64,000 nt of DNA from the NCBI GenBank assembly GCA_026874595.1, contig CM049313.1, positions 14,569,508-14,633,507 of the forward strand. The letters are read 5' to 3'. The DNA comes from Sipunculus nudus. Its lineage: Eukaryota > Annelida > Sipuncula > Golfingiida > Sipunculidae. The position numbers and the translations under genes were made by a program. Positions within the stretch are counted from its first letter, which is position 1; every line of letters starts with the position of its first letter. The notes beneath the pieces were generated by a model. The model was not told the DNA's origin and searched no databases. It saw nothing but the letters and a program-made list of their open reading frames with translations. Below, one piece after another: positions 1 to 12,820 of the stretch.

Positions 1-1742
1 CTATATGTTAGTTTGTTGCAATTCAGAAAGTGGGCAAAAATATTTGTCGACGGCTTTGGTCAATCTCCTAGATTCAGGTAAGTGATAAAACTGACAAATT
101 GGTTTAAAGTATACTTTTCAAATAATCCAATGAAAAAGGTTTCATAGTTTAGAAAACAGTATTTATCATGCCGTAATAATTTAGCGTAAAATAAGCAAAT
201 GTTATTAAATATCACTGATATCTTCCTTTACTTCGTTTATTTCATTAAGGATTATCATAGTAACCTTCAAATGGATTATTTTATTTTTTTCCCTCTCTTT
301 CTCTTATGAATGCTTTCTCATTTTATAAGGTAGCAAGGTGTTATTATATTAGGTGTTTTCATAAGCGGATTTGCTGGAGTTACTACAAATTTTGAATCCA
401 AAAAAGTGCCAGCCGTTTTAGCAATATCTAACCCCTAAATACGGATTTCACAATTTAGCAATATATCTTACTTTTGATACACATATATCCATTCATGTGT
501 TAAACTGGGCCTTAATCGTCACATAATAAGGACATAAATATATCAATATACATATTTATATATATGGTTTGAGATTTTATAAACGGTTTATTTGCTTTGG
601 ACAGACCATATCGACTTACATAAGGAGTGCAAAGGTCATACACGCAGCTATTGTCCCCCATGTGACGTATTTTCCTTTGTTCAAACTGTTCGTTAAAACT
701 ACCTACATAACCCCGAAGTGCTATGCGAGATAAGTTTCATGCGATTTTTTTTAATAATGGATACACGCGGTTTGTTCTGATTAGCATTGTAACTCCTATC
801 CGACTGGTGGTAGCTTACCGGGATACCTATGGTTAATCATGGTAAATCATAGGCTATGCGGGAGCCTTAGGCATGGGAGATCTTTTGAGAAAATGAATCA
901 TTCCACACAAGTTGAATGACTGTCAAGTTATTATTTAATAAACAAAATGTCATTTTTCATTAACTGAGTATTTTTAATCTGAAGCATTTGTATAATACAC
1001 TTCGGCAGTGTTTCTCGTTTTACATATCGTTTGATAAGCACAGATCAGTGGTGAAAAGCTACTAAACGTATTAGCCCCACGTTCTCCCCGAGCAAATTGC
1101 GAGCCATGTTTTTTAGGAACAGTTGTTGCAATGTATCACCTGTTAACAGAATTGTGCTCAAAGGCCACGCAAATAATTGTTTCTGATCAGAAGGTTTCAA
1201 GTATAATGGTTCAGACTTTTTTTAACGAGTTTTTTTTTCATTCGTAATCAAAATATTTAGCTAAATTACATAGTCATTAGAAAATATTCCTATATGAGGC
1301 CTAATCTCTCATAAAAAAATAATATATGATTTTGTACGATTTTAATTATTTATTATTGGCCGCTTTCTTCCGATAAATCCATATATCCTACGTATATGCT
1401 GTTAAGCTAATCCAGACCAAGTTTTGGTCCAATTATGATTTGGAGTATTACAACTAAACATCTAATGGCTGGACTTCGACCGCGAAGGACGCATGTGGGA
1501 CAAATAAGTTATAGCCAAATGAAAAATTATGCATCATGTTAAGTTTTCCTATACCTCTGTCATTCATGGCATTCATTGCCCTGTATGATACACGCCACGT
1601 AAAACCTTGCATCATGCATCATGCCCAATTTCATTAGGCTATAGCCAATGCTATTTTGTTGTAGGCTACAATCGTCATATGGTGAAAGATAATAATCAGC
1701 CAGATGGTACTCCACAGCTACATGTCAAAGACTTCCTTTGAT
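1..1742. repeat. Degenerate duplicated 5' flank of acetyltransferase copy A
   Basis: I see no gene here. About 540-900 and 1200-1740 read as a diverged copy of 10085-10400 and 10450-10990, the flank upstream of the best acetyltransferase copy. Shared landmarks include GTGACGTATTTTCC (662 and 10165) and AGCTAAATTACATAGT. About 160-340 matches 20520-20710. The stretch at roughly 900-1200 has no counterpart in the other flank, so it is an insertion here or a deletion there. Confidence 0.6.
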
Positions 1743-1910
1743 ATGACCGACCATAAGGGACCCAAAAGATGCAGGTTTGCGGCTCAGGATGATTTCGAGG
1801 CTGTAGTATTAGAGACGATACTGTAGATTTCTTGGAATATATGTACAAACAATGACTCCAGTGTCCTGCATGTCGAGCATACGTACGAGTTCAATCAAAA
1901 GGTCATTAGT
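1743..1910 (+). pseudogene. Exon-1 relic of GNAT (HisNAT-like) acetyltransferase, copy A
   Basis: This is a decayed copy of exon 1 of the acetyltransferase at 10991-11161. The frame opens at ATG 1743 and keeps the signature DDFEAVV in the same place as the better copy, then hits an in-frame stop after about 27 codons. Farther on, CCTGCATGTCGA still matches the end of exon 1. The GTAAGT donor of the good copy has become a non-donor sequence here. No exons 2-5 follow; the sequence passes straight into the shared 3' flank. Calling it a broken gene copy is secure. The HisNAT assignment is inherited from the better copy. Confidence 0.65.
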
Positions 1911-3093
1911 GTTATCAGTCAAATATGAGGCTCTTAAATGTATCTCAGTTTTGATAATTGCAGAGTGCAAGGTTTTAATGTTGCATGTTGACTAATCTTA
2001 TATTTATGCTTCTTTTGAAAGGAAGAACATTTATAGAATAACAAACTAATGTTTGTTGAAACCTGTTCTACTTTCACTCCATTGTATTTCAATTGCCCCA
2101 TGATACTTCACCAAACATATTCTGAGGACGTGGGCTTGGTCTAAAAAGGGTTATTTTTAACTGTTACCTTTCCAATACATCTGTCTTTGCCAACCAGATA
2201 CTCTCCTGATGTATAATCCTGCCTGGATTCTGACCTCAGAGTACTCTCTCATCCTCATGGCCGTCCTCTATGAGACTTCTATCCAATGTTTTACCATAAA
2301 AGGTGCCCTCTACCGACCAAGTAGTGAGAAAGTAATCTTCATGGGCGGCTGGAAGATATATAACGAATAACCGTCCAGCGCCTTCTTTGAATGCTCGAGG
2401 GGGTGGGGGGGGGGATAAGCTCCTAACGCCACTGCCATAACTGCTATTGTGAAAAAGCCAGGAAGACTAGGAAGGCAAAGTGTATAAGTCGGATGAGATT
2501 GCTATCGTCGGTGGTATCACAATAAACCCAAGGATTCACATTTTTCTCTACATCTATAAATAAGTCACTTAATCTTTTCTAGTTTTTTGTTCACTTAGTA
2601 TTGTCAATGTGAAAGTATAGGTATGCAGATAAGCTGCAATTTTACATGTTTGTGATGGGATTTCCGTATTCCCTATCATATATCGATAATGCTCACCACC
2701 CAATGGGATATACGTTACATATACCGTGCTAACATAACGTTATACTTTGTATAAGGCTTAACATTATGCTAGAATAAATGGTCAAATTTACAGCGCCCAG
2801 CAGTTCACAAATTACTTAATATAAAATAACTCTGATTTGGAAAGACGGAATGATTTCAAACTTGGTTATTAATTTTCCACCACTGAAGTTAGATTTTAGG
2901 GACCATGGTCAAATGTGAAGGTCAAAGCACCCACACCTTTAAAAGGGCTATTGATGCATTGTAAATCAAACTACTTAATTTTGCTCACCTGCCAATTGCG
3001 GAAGAAATTTATGTAGTATAATGCAAAAAGGTCACAGGTCAGCTTCTCAGCAATCACTTTAACAAGCTCATAAAATGTCCTGTAACATCTCCG
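1911..3093. repeat. 3' flank of copy A, shared with copies B and C
   Basis: This is non-coding as far as I can see. From about 2035 to 2765 it is a diverged duplicate of 13540-14230 and, in part, of 17500-17830. Shared blocks include the GTTGAAACCTG region, the CCCAATACATCT-type block, and TATCATATATCG followed by GCTCACCACCC. A G-run lies at 2399-2414. The last 300 bp have no recognised match. Confidence 0.5.
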
Positions 3094-3786
<693 letters not shown>

Positions 3787-3832
3787 GGGGGGGGGGGGTG
3801 TTAAGGGGGTACGCTGAAAATTAGTACGAAAG

Positions 3833-4779
3833 CTAGGTTTTAAAATATTTCAGGGTGAATTTTTTTTTATGGCGGCACTTGGAGAGAATTTCAGCTCTTG
3901 AGTTCAACAATGATCCAGGGGGGGGGGGGGGGGGGGGGGGCGTTGCTATAAGTAGCTTTTCAGACAAGCAGAGATCACACTTCCTAGTCCCACAGAAGTA
4001 AGGTGCTGCCTTGGCAGATATTTCCCAGGAGAGCTTGTGATTGATATTGATGTCTTTTAGTGACCAAATGTGTTTAGACAGTTCAGTATTTTTAGCGTGG
4101 GATCTGTTCCGAAAGAATTGCTTGTGGTTATTGTATCTTGTCTCGGAATCACCTTCAGTACACCCTATGTAGTGTTTCACGTCATTGTCTGTTCTAACTG
4201 TTGCCTTATAGACAATGCATTTCAGCTGACATTGACCATTCATAGGTAATCCGTCTTTTTTACGGCAGTTACATTGTTTGTGAGGTACATTCATAGCATT
4301 GTCAGTATTTAAAACCTTCATATTATGTTTACTGATCAGGTTAGACATGTTGGGTAGACAGCTATAGCTAATTTTCAAATTGTTCCTGTTGAATAACCTG
4401 TGGTACCTGTGATGTTGAGGGAAGTGTTTTTCAACTAGTTTCATGAATTGTCTGCCAATGTTGGTTTTTACATAACGGCTGTAGGGTGGATTAAACCATA
4501 TTATTTTCCTTTTCCTGTTTCTTTTGCTTTTCACTGTGGGTTCAACATATTTTAAGCTAAAGCTTTGTCATACATGGGTTTGGCTTTCATAAATAGCTCT
4601 TTATTGCAGGAGTTGTCAGATACACGTTTGCTGATCATCATAGGTATCTGCCAAATGATAGCTGGTGGGTGATTGGATTGTGCGTGGATATAGAGAGGGT
4701 CATTGTTCGGTTTTCTGTAAGGGTAGAAGATGTCATTTTGGAGGTCAAATGTTACGTCTAAGAAATCTGTGCAGGTCAG
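3833..4779 (-). pseudogene. PLE polyprotein relic: RT C-terminus plus GIY-YIG endonuclease
   Basis: Read on the minus strand, the part from about 4779 to 4560 encodes an RT-thumb-like segment with DFLDVTF, YPYRKPNNDPLY and the SNHPPAII block. A frameshift near 4555-4562 moves into the frame that carries VEPTV, RKIIWFNPPYS, VKTNIGRQF, HRYHRLFNRNNLKISYSC and then YIGCTEG. The latter belongs to the GIY-YIG endonuclease of PLEs. It is followed by RYNNHKQFFRN, the CDLCLSEKL zinc-knuckle-like motif and the usual ILSKCRHKKKF ending. A 23-base G run (3918-3940) replaces several residues just before that ending with prolines. There is no start codon of its own. Protein family certain, function lost. 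Confidence 0.88.
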
Positions 4780-4781
4780 GT

Positions 4782-5394
4782 TACGAGGATCCGCTATGCA
4801 GACTTACCTGTTCAGGTAGTTGTTCTCTCACTGCTTTGTAGTGATGCGGGACATGGCGTTACCACTACATCATGGTGAGTTTACCGAGTGGATTGCATTT
4901 GGTAGGAGTATAGTATAGTATATTTGCCTTTTATATTTCATATTGTATATTTGCCTTGTATATTGTGTATTTTTATAGTATATGTGTATTTTTATCATAT
5001 GTATACTACTGATATGTTCACTGCTTCAAAGACCCTATTAGAAATCAGTTCAATATCCTAATTGAGCTTTCTGGTAATTATCTTTGTATTATATATATAA
5101 TTTGCAACTATAAATAACCTCTTTGCCCTGCTCTGTTATGTTCCAGTATCGCACGTGTACCCCGACCAATCCTATTGTGCACCCGAGGACAATAGGATCA
5201 GTGTCAGTCTTTCACATGCCCCCCCCCCCCGACCCGAATCGCACAAAGCATAATCTCGTAATCTCGTAAAGTCTCGGCTTTTCATACCACGCCGTTAGCT
5301 TCATTCTAACCACATTCACCTGATGATCGGCTCGCACCCCGTGAAACAGACTGTTGTGAATTAACAGTGATGTTTTTCTCCAGAGTTATACCGC
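4782..5394 (+). repeat. Right inverted arm (pseudo-LTR) of the PLE
   Basis: Reverse complement of the left arm. It differs by substitutions, a few-base insertion near 4862, and a longer C run at 5220-5230. It ends in CTCCAGAGTT, which with the following CTCTGG (5396-5401) can form a short hairpin. Confidence 0.85.
5319..5372 (+). ncRNA. Hammerhead-ribozyme-like motif, right arm
   Basis: CTGATGA (5320-5326), a CGG/CCG stem II with a CTCGCACC loop, GAAAC (5343-5347), then an ACTGTT/AACAGT stem III (5350-5355 with 5363-5368). It is the inverted partner of the motif in the left arm. The core order is right for a hammerhead ribozyme, but stem I is not evident and stem II is short. Candidate only. 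Confidence 0.35.
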
Positions 5395-5395
5395 T

Positions 5396-5490
5396 CTGGC
5401 CTAGTCTGTAGGCCATAGAGCACTTTACATCGGAGGATAACACTACCTTTTATATATATATATATATATATAAGGTAGTGTATATTTATA
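5396..5490. repeat. TA hairpin next to the PLE
   Basis: CACTACCTT (5441-5449) and AAGGTAGTG (5472-5480) are perfect inverted repeats around a TA tract, giving a long snap-back hairpin just outside the right arm. Confidence 0.8.
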
Positions 5491-8400
5491 TATTATGGCT
5501 ACAATAACCGTTATGCATAACTCATGCGATGGAGACACGCTACTGTAACAACTCTGAGACCAAATGCTTGGGTCGCCCGGGTAAGTAAGATTATAGGTCA
5601 CCAGTTCAGAGGTAAAGGGGACATGATATATGTGTAAATTGCTTAAATAATAAGTAGCTTGTCAAAGAATATTCATTGGGCCCCGAGAACTGTTCGTGTT
5701 GTTAACTTGTTGTAATTGTTGCATCTTATAAAACGTCAGTACCTATCAGCAGGCTCCGATATATCAGGGGCTCAAAGCCTTTCTTCCGGTTCACTCGGAA
5801 CCACACCAACCGACAAGAAGGGATCTTCAACAGAAGAAAAAATCTTAGAGTGTCATCGAAAGGTTGGGGTTGAAGACCCGTAAGTTGTTTTCACTTTCCA
5901 CTACCTTGTTAAGGTATTTTTGGACACCTTAATACTTAAAGAAGACTTTTAAAAGGAGGGTTCGTTAAGGACTTTATTACCTTAATGTTATGTTGAGTTA
6001 ATTCATTTATAATTGCCAGTGCACTGTAGTTTTGAGAGGCATAATGTTAAAGGTATTGTATTGTAAAGCAGTAGACAGCTTGAATATTTTAGTTGACAAT
6101 TTTCATCGGGGCTGTCAGGCAATCCGTCACCAGCTATCCTTGTACGGATTATAATTGTCAGGGAACTACGGGGATTTTAGAAGTTTTCAGAAGATTACAA
6201 CAGTATCACGGGGAAGACCTATTAATGTTAATTATTTAGTGCAGAGTTCCCCATAATAAAAAAAATGGAAACATGCTATTAACATTACCTTAACCGATTG
6301 CGCAAGGTTTTCCATTTATAATAAAGACCTGAAATACTCTGCTACTGGGCTGACTAAATAAGGCACAGTACACTAGAGGTCATTTAAGATGATCAGACAA
6401 CCTGCAATATGAAGTTCCTTTCTTATGTGGCTGTACATAACTTCATAACAATATAATCCCACAGGTAAATCTGCATATCATACACGTATTAAACAAAATA
6501 CACCATACGTGACAATCATGACCCGATTTTTCAGAATATCTAGTAGCATATTTTAATTTGAACAGGTATTGGCAAACAGTCTCTGTCATATCGGTTTATA
6601 TTAATGAATTTAAATTACAATGTTCACATACATTTGATTCCTGTTACCTTTATTTGCACTTGCAAACCGTTTTCTTATATGTTCATGGCTAATAGTGGCA
6701 TACTTTCTGCCCGACCATGTTTTTAGGCAGGGCAGATGTTTTGCAAGAACGAACATTTTTAATGAATATCAATATTTTTTAATTCAAAATTTGCATGATT
6801 CCGATCAAGGGGGTGATCAGAATCAGACTGTCAGAATGTTTCAAAACTCTGAGACGAATCTCGGGCCGTGTATGCATACAGGTACAATGTATAAAAGTGG
6901 TAGGAACCGGTCGTAAAATCATGTTCAAGCTGGTCCTATCGAAGACAATAAATTCATAAATGATTTTCAAGAGCATAAATTTTTGCACTGTTTAAGTCAT
7001 GTCACAGATTTGCACTTTACAACAATGCTTGACCTTTACCTTATTCCGTCTCGAGAGGTTTCCATATTATACCTAAGTGACGATGTCTAATTAAGTTATC
7101 GGCTGCAGGATCTACAAGCCATTGAAGCTGGTATCGAGCGGCATTGGCACCTGGCGTCTGTAGGAGACAGTAAAATTCCATTAAAAGTATTAGTTAAGCC
7201 GAATGAAAGCAAGCAATACATTCATTTTGTAGCCTATTGAATTAAAATAAATGTTGGTGTCTTGGATTGAAAAATGTCGCCGTGCCTATAAACACCTGAT
7301 CATTCGAGCACTCAGCCTTGATCTCTGTGCTAATCTATAATCATATTCAGCAAATTAGAACTTTCCGGTCACCTAAATTTCTTGTCCACAGTCTTGAATC
7401 ATCATATTTATTTTGAATTCCATCCTCCCTTCTTACAGCAATTCAAGAGATTCATTCTTGGACGACGGAACAGGGGCGTACCTAGAGGGAGGTTAAAGGG
7501 TCATGCCTCCCTCGTTTTAATTATTTTTCATTAATTTAATTGTAAAATGCAGTCCTAAAATTCTTGCCATTGATACCTGTAGATGTGTATCTTTGAATTG
7601 TATATTCAGATGTTGTGATTTTTTCATTAAGATCAATATTGTGCAATAGGCAGTTGTTACCTACAGTATACTACAATGGTATTCAACCGAGTCAGATTAT
7701 TTGTTTGTATTTTTGTTCGTCTGTCAACAGGACTTAAAAAAACAACTTGAGATACTAATTTCTCATTAAACGCATGACCCTAAACTATTTATTTTTCCCC
7801 TTTGACCTAAGGTCGTCAACTTTGTCGCCGGCCCTGCATCTCCAACAGAGCTCAGTTTCCGAAAGTGGCTTTGGTCAGAGTAAAAATTATATATGTTTAA
7901 CCTTAACATAAATTTAAAGTTACAGACAATATCCAGCTTCTCGGTATACGGTGCCCTCCTCACTCTGGACCGGTTATTGGAGGTGGAATGTTTCCGTTTC
8001 GATCGCAAGACAATTGCAGACATCTAGTGTAAATCTGTTTTTGTCCTGACTGTAGCACCTCCTATAGGCTTCTAGGGTATTGAAATGCATTGTAGTGGTA
8101 TATTTCCGAATGATAATGTGATATAAAATAAGTTCTTTTACTTACTGCTTATTTTGACATATGTTAAAGCTTCCCTCCAGATCCTATTACATATCATTCA
8201 TTTAGGAACCCTTGCGTTTCGATGCTCAGCTGAATTTGTCTTTAAGGTTTTATTTTTCAGCCTTTTCAAAATGTAATCAGCTGAGACTTTAAGAGTTGTG
8301 ATTCAAATATGCATTTTATATTATTGGTTTTTTGTTAATTGGATTTATATAAAAAAAAAAGATAAAACTTATAGTGATATGTCGAAAGACAGACTAATGA

Positions 8401-8730
8401 CTGACAAAGGGACAACACTTTACCTCAGTTGGATTTCATATGGCTGCATTTAAATATGATTGCTGTCACTTTACGGTATCAAACATAGACAGAAATGCGT
8501 AATAATTGAAAAAGAATTTATGTGGCACTATCAGACTTAAACAGGTAATACCTGATTTTAAGAATAATTGATCCAGCCTAACTTGAGAGAAGAAGACAAA
8601 ATAAACCCATAAGCTTTCAGGACACCATATGAAATCGTAGTTAAAAATCCGGTAGAATATGATAGTATCAATGTAATTTTGCATTTGCAAGATAAAGATA
8701 AATAGGGCATAAAATAGAAGAAAAACAGGT
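5491..8730. other. Intergenic stretch, no supported gene
   Basis: Short open frames at 6695-6916 and 7766-8023 have no recognisable motif and are not supported. About 5760-5886 is less A+T rich and ends in CCC/GTAAGT, a good splice donor consensus, so a 5' untranslated exon is conceivable but unproven. No repeat family was recognised. Confidence 0.4.
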
Positions 8731-9175
8731 GGTGCCACCACTCTTCAGGGACTTAAGACAATAATCATGATCGAAAAATGCAACAGGTTTTGGAACACTA
8801 ATTAAAATCAAAACTGAAAACGAACGGGATTTCTAAAATTTGACGAGAAAGATTTATATGGGTGGCGCCACCAGTCTTCTGGAAGTGAAGGAAATTGTCT
8901 TGATCAATAAACATGCCTGAACACCATATAAAACCATTGCTGAGAAAACTGACATAATTGCTGTCATTTCATGGTCTCAAAATAGAAAAAATGGTTTTAA
9001 AATTAGGAAAATATTGGGGGTGCCACTAGTTGTCCAGACCTTATAAAACTAGCAATGGTCAAAATGGCCAAGGAAAGATTTATGGCAAGCCATGCATTTA
9101 TTAAAAAGATACTGGGGGTTTTGTAGAAAAAAAAATAATTATTCCGGGTGGTGATTACAAGCCCCATAGGTATTA
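8731..9175. repeat. Degenerate tandem repeat with GGTGGYGCCACC palindromic core
   Basis: Three diverged units of roughly 130-160 bp begin near 8731 (GGTGGTGCCACC), 8861 (GGTGGCGCCACC, a perfect 12 bp palindrome) and 9018 (GGTGCCACTAG). Each core is followed by a TCTTCAGGGAC/TCTTCTGGAAG/TGTCCAGACC-type block and then GATC-containing sequence. A further remnant (GGGTGGTGATTACAAG) lies near 9148. Confidence 0.6.
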
Positions 9176-9979
9176 GGATATAAGTTACACTGACCTAATT
9201 TCATGTTTCCAAAGAGATTTTGAATTGACCTACCGGGATGTTTACTTAACAACTTCTTCGACTAGTACTTACGAATTGCGCCCTGCTAAAGGACGACCGG
9301 TCGGTCATTTCTATACCACAGTCGACTTTCATTTAGTTTAGCTTAAATCAAATAGGGATTAAAGTTTTGTTTCGGGATTCCTTTGCTGGATACACCAGGA
9401 GATATCACTGTTTACACCATACCAACGAAATCTTAAATGTTGCCCAGTGCCAGATAATTCCCTCCTTAACAAAGTCCATGTTCTTTCGTTAAAAAGTCTA
9501 CGTGAACATCAGTCGTCATGGTCAAAATAATCTTTGTTAAACCTCGTATTGGACACCCTTAAATTAAATTTCGTAACACTCCATACCCTGTTGTCACGCT
9601 ATGTCCTTAAAATGTTCAGAATAATAGGAGCTTAGTCTTAAACCCGCTATACTTTGACCAGTCTTGGCAATGTGCCAGCTCCAAGGCAGTAGGGCCCGGA
9701 AAGTCCTGTTTTTTTATACATATGCAAGTATAAGTCAGTGGTCACGCGCCAGATGTATTAAAACAATTGTAGCTCGACCAGTGAATAAGAAATGCATCTT
9801 TGCGTACTTATTGTTCATTTATATTTTTTCGCAAATTATATGATCACAGATAGAGGGTTATGAATTCCATATCTTGAAATCATGATGAAATACCTTTTAA
9901 AATAGCAAAATATATGTTGCTTCGTGAACTGACATAGAATCCCTCAAACACTCAATTTATGTAGCGTATATATATGTCT
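9176..9979. other. Intergenic stretch, nothing recognised
   Basis: A+T-rich, no coding signature on either strand and no repeat seen elsewhere in the window. Confidence 0.5.
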
Positions 9980-10990
9980 CCATCAGTCAAACGACATGCG
10001 GAAGCGATCCGGCAGAAAATGAGAAATAGCAGAACATATATATTTTAACGTTCACATAATAAGGATAATATATAAATATATAAACATATATACATATGGT
10101 TTGAGCTTTTATAAGGAGTGTCATATACGAAGTGTTATGGTCACGCACGGAGCTATTGTTCCATATGTGACGTATTTTCCATTGTTCTATCTGTTCGTTC
10201 AAATCTACTTGCATCACCCCAATGTATCATGCAAATCAAGTTGCATGCATTTTTTATAATGACGGATATACGAGGTTTGTTCCGATTAGCATAGAAACCC
10301 AATTCGGCTGGTCAGGGCTTTCTGGGACACCTATGGTCAAACTTGATTCATCATACGCTGTGCGAGAGCGCTGGCCATGTTCGATCCTTTGAGGAAACAA
10401 GACATTCAATTTAAGTTGAATAAGGATAAAGTTATGATATTCCAAGCGGTTTCAAGCACAACGGTAACACAGTTTTAAGCGAATTCTGTTTTCCATCGTT
10501 AGCTCAATATGTAGCTAAATTACATAGTATTTAGAATAATTTATTCTTTGAGGCCTCTCATTACAACCATATTAAATATTTTAAACGATTTTTTTTATTC
10601 TTTACCTCTTTATTCGGCGTTTTCAATATATACTACGTATATGCTTTAAGCTGAAAGCTAGACCAAGTTGAAGCTCAATTATGAGCTGGAATATTACAAC
10701 AAAACAGCTGATGGCTGACCTTCGACCATAAGGCGAGGCATGTTGGACAAATAACTTATAGCCTACTGAAATATTATGCCTCATGTTAAGTTGTCCTCGG
10801 CGTGTGTCATTCATGGCATTCACTACCATATATGTCACAAGCCCCTCTAAAACTTACATGATTCATAAAATTTACCTGGGCTATAACTCATACTTCTTTT
10901 CTTGTAGGCTACTGTCGTAATATCACGACACAGATTATTCAGCCGAGTGTTCTTCACAGTTACATGCAAAGAGACACACCTCTCTTGGAC
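9980..10990. repeat. 5' flank of acetyltransferase copy B
   Basis: Homologous to 540-1742, the flank of relic copy A. The part from about 10900 to the ATG is also shared with 16590-16691 upstream of copy C. It should contain the promoter of the best copy, but I see no convincing TATA or initiator element that is conserved among the copies. Confidence 0.6.
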
Positions 10991-11161
10991 ATGGCCGGTC
11001 AAAAGGGTACCATCAGATGTAGGTTGGCGACACGGGATGATTTCGAGGCTGTAGTATTAATTAGGAGGGATGATCCTCTGGATTATCTTAAACATATGTA
11101 CCACCAGATACTCGCACGTCCTGCATGTCGACCATACGTTGCTGAGCTGGACCAGGAGGTC
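10991..11161 (+). CDS. Acetyltransferase copy B, exon 1 (HisNAT-like GNAT)
   Basis: This is the first exon of a GNAT-fold N-acetyltransferase resembling the histidine N-acetyltransferase/NAT16 group, which transfers acetyl from acetyl-CoA to an amino group. It covers 57 codons. The start was chosen at the ATG in GACATGG, a good Kozak context; an upstream in-frame ATG at 10964 is possible. The product opens with a short leader, then TIRCRLATRDDFEAVV, the typical beta1-alpha1 start of GNATs (R-x-A-T-x-x-D), then a DYL...MYHQIL helix and YVAELDQEV. The exon ends in phase 0 at GTC/GTAAGT. It joins in frame to VAFVAMEC at 11841. GNAT membership is fairly sure, the HisNAT subgroup less so. Confidence 0.72.
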
Positions 11162-11840
11162 GTAAGTATTATCAGTCAACTGTCAGTCACTTTAATGTAT
11201 CTCAGTTTTGAACATCTGAGAATGACATGATATCAAGAGATATAATTATATGCAACAAGAAATATATGATCTGACGCTGTTAGTTCAGTTTTACCAAATA
11301 CCCCTTTCCCAGGAAACCCATCCAGTAATGGATTTATAAGCTCAAATTCAATTGTTTTATTAATTATCATGGTTCAGTGAGTAAACACCGTGTTTCTGTT
11401 AACCATAACAAGAATTCTTATGAGAAGGGCCAATCTTTCGTATTCCCAAATCTCAAACAAAGAAAACAAACGGGAAAGATGACACGGTACAAAATCAGGA
11501 ATTTACCAAAAAAAATCTTAATGATTGATGCTCAACTGAAGCCCACTTGATTGCGTGCGCTATGTTCAAATTTCGCACAACTTATCCCGCCCGATGTAAG
11601 CATATTTTTAAATTACAAAAATGGGTAGGAAAACGGTTTTTGGACAAAATATTTGCAGATACCATAACGTTTTGAGTACACATTATATGCCATGTATATT
11701 TTTAATACATGGTATGTGATTAGATGCCATTAAGTTGATTCTTTTAAATTTTAAATTGCAGAAAACCCAGTTACTGTGAATGTCATTCGTTATTTATGCC
11801 TAGCTGTGTCGTATTATTTAATAGATATTTTACATGCCAG
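11162..11840 (+). other. Intron 1 of acetyltransferase copy B
   Basis: Starts GTAAGT at 11162 and ends TTTTACATGCCAG at 11840. A+T-rich and without coding features. Confidence 0.6.
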
Positions 11841-12080
11841 GTTGCATTCGTGGCAATGGAATGCATAAATAGACAAACTCACGGGACTATCTTCGCCGCC
11901 AGGGTCAAGAAAGGCCTGCAAGATTATGGGATCTTTAAGATAATAATTCGTTTCATGTTAACTGAATACCAAAAGGAATATCCCCAGGTGAAATACCTAT
12001 GCACATTTGAAGCAGACTCTACAGTCCATCAGAAAAGACAGAAGGTGTTACCATCCTTATACGACAATCGCAGTAATTAT
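11841..12080 (+). CDS. Acetyltransferase copy B, exon 2 (acetyl-CoA binding core)
   Basis: Eighty codons in phase 0 at both ends, with acceptor CAG before 11841 and donor GTAAGT at 12081. The residues VAFVAMECI give beta strands 2-3 and AARVKKGLQDYGIFKII gives strand 4 and the GNAT motif A region. There the acetyl-CoA pyrophosphate loop normally reads R/Q-x-x-G-x-G/A; here it is GLQDYG, a relaxed version. A long helix with MLTEYQKEYPQ and then VKYLCTFEAD continues the fold. Continuity with exon 1 across a clean intron is the best evidence that this was a real gene. Confidence 0.72.
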
Positions 12081-12270
12081 GTAAGTATGTATTATGTTAA
12101 TTATGTAAATGAATTATTTTTAGTGATCTATAAATGCATCACATGATATTTAAAAGAATGGATCATTAGAATGATATTTTTTTCCCGTTTCTGACGAGAT
12201 GGCATGAAATAAAAATAAACATTAATTTAGAGGAAACGTACTAAACCATCTCAATGTCTTATATTTACAG

Positions 12271-12376
12271 GACATTTACGATAATAAACTTGAAACAAAT
12301 GTTTGCGTAAATAAGCTGCTTTCATATGGCCTCTTTCGGTTGGAAGCAAGCGACAAAAGGAAATATAAATGTTATA
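12271..12376 (+). CDS. Acetyltransferase copy B, probable exon 3 (3' end unresolved)
   Basis: The acceptor ATATTTACAG ends at 12270. The frame encodes DIYDNKLETN and then KLLSYGLFRLE, which fits the conserved 'G-hydrophobic-FR' strand of HisNAT-like proteins. I find no good donor after it. The frame runs to a stop at 12374-12376, and GTAAAT at 12307 is the only reasonable donor, which would cut the exon to 12 codons. Either the exon is short or this copy is already damaged. Confidence 0.45.
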
Positions 12377-12527
12377 TAAAATAATTACATATATCTGTTT
12401 ATTTTATTTTTTTTATTATAAATTATATGATTTGATAACAAAAATAAATAAAAACGATGTGTCTATATTCGCCAGAAAATGTATCTTATTAAAAAAATTG
12501 CTTTTAGATAATCTTGATGTGTTCTAG

Positions 12528-12779
12528 TATCTATGCACATGGACGGGACGTGTAGACATAACGGAAAAGCTATTGGCTGAAGAAGACTTGCATTGCGTCA
12601 TAACAGTAAATGATTTGACCTGCAAAGAAGATGATTCTTCTCGCTTAACGTTCTGCACATCTTCGAACGAAAGGTTCACATATGGTTTGCCTTGGGTTTC
12701 CGAAGTTTTAACCTGGAAAACAGTTTACAAAGTATGCCATTCCTATCCGATTTTTCTAACTGTTAACGGAGGGGGGGGG
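12528..12779 (+). CDS. Acetyltransferase copy B, exon 4
   Basis: Acceptor GTTCTAG ends at 12527. The 84 codons begin YLCTWTGRVDI and run through ERFTYGLPWVSEVLTWKTVYK to PIFLTVNG. The TWK-hydrophobic pair and the length fit the central region of the HisNAT-like family. The 3' end is blurred by a G run at 12770-12780 next to GTTGAGT, which corresponds to the donor GTGAGT in copy C (16783). Splicing there would shift the frame relative to exon 5, yet reading through stays open. Confidence 0.6.
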
Positions 12780-12820
12780 GTTGAGTGTGTTACCTTGAGC
12801 ACGTCTTGTTTTTACTTCAG

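Noticed and set aside
5760-5890. Exon-like stretch ending in CCC/GTAAGT
   Set aside because: All frames have stops or no recognisable product. It could be an untranslated exon but nothing else supports it.
6695-6916. 73-codon frame with a overlapping antisense frame
   Set aside because: No motif, no splice context and no second copy. Length is expected by chance.
7471-7835. Possible hAT transposon: CAGGGGCG at 7471 and, inverted, CAGGGCCGG ending at 7835
   Set aside because: The flanking 8-mers do not match, and the termini agree for only a few bases.
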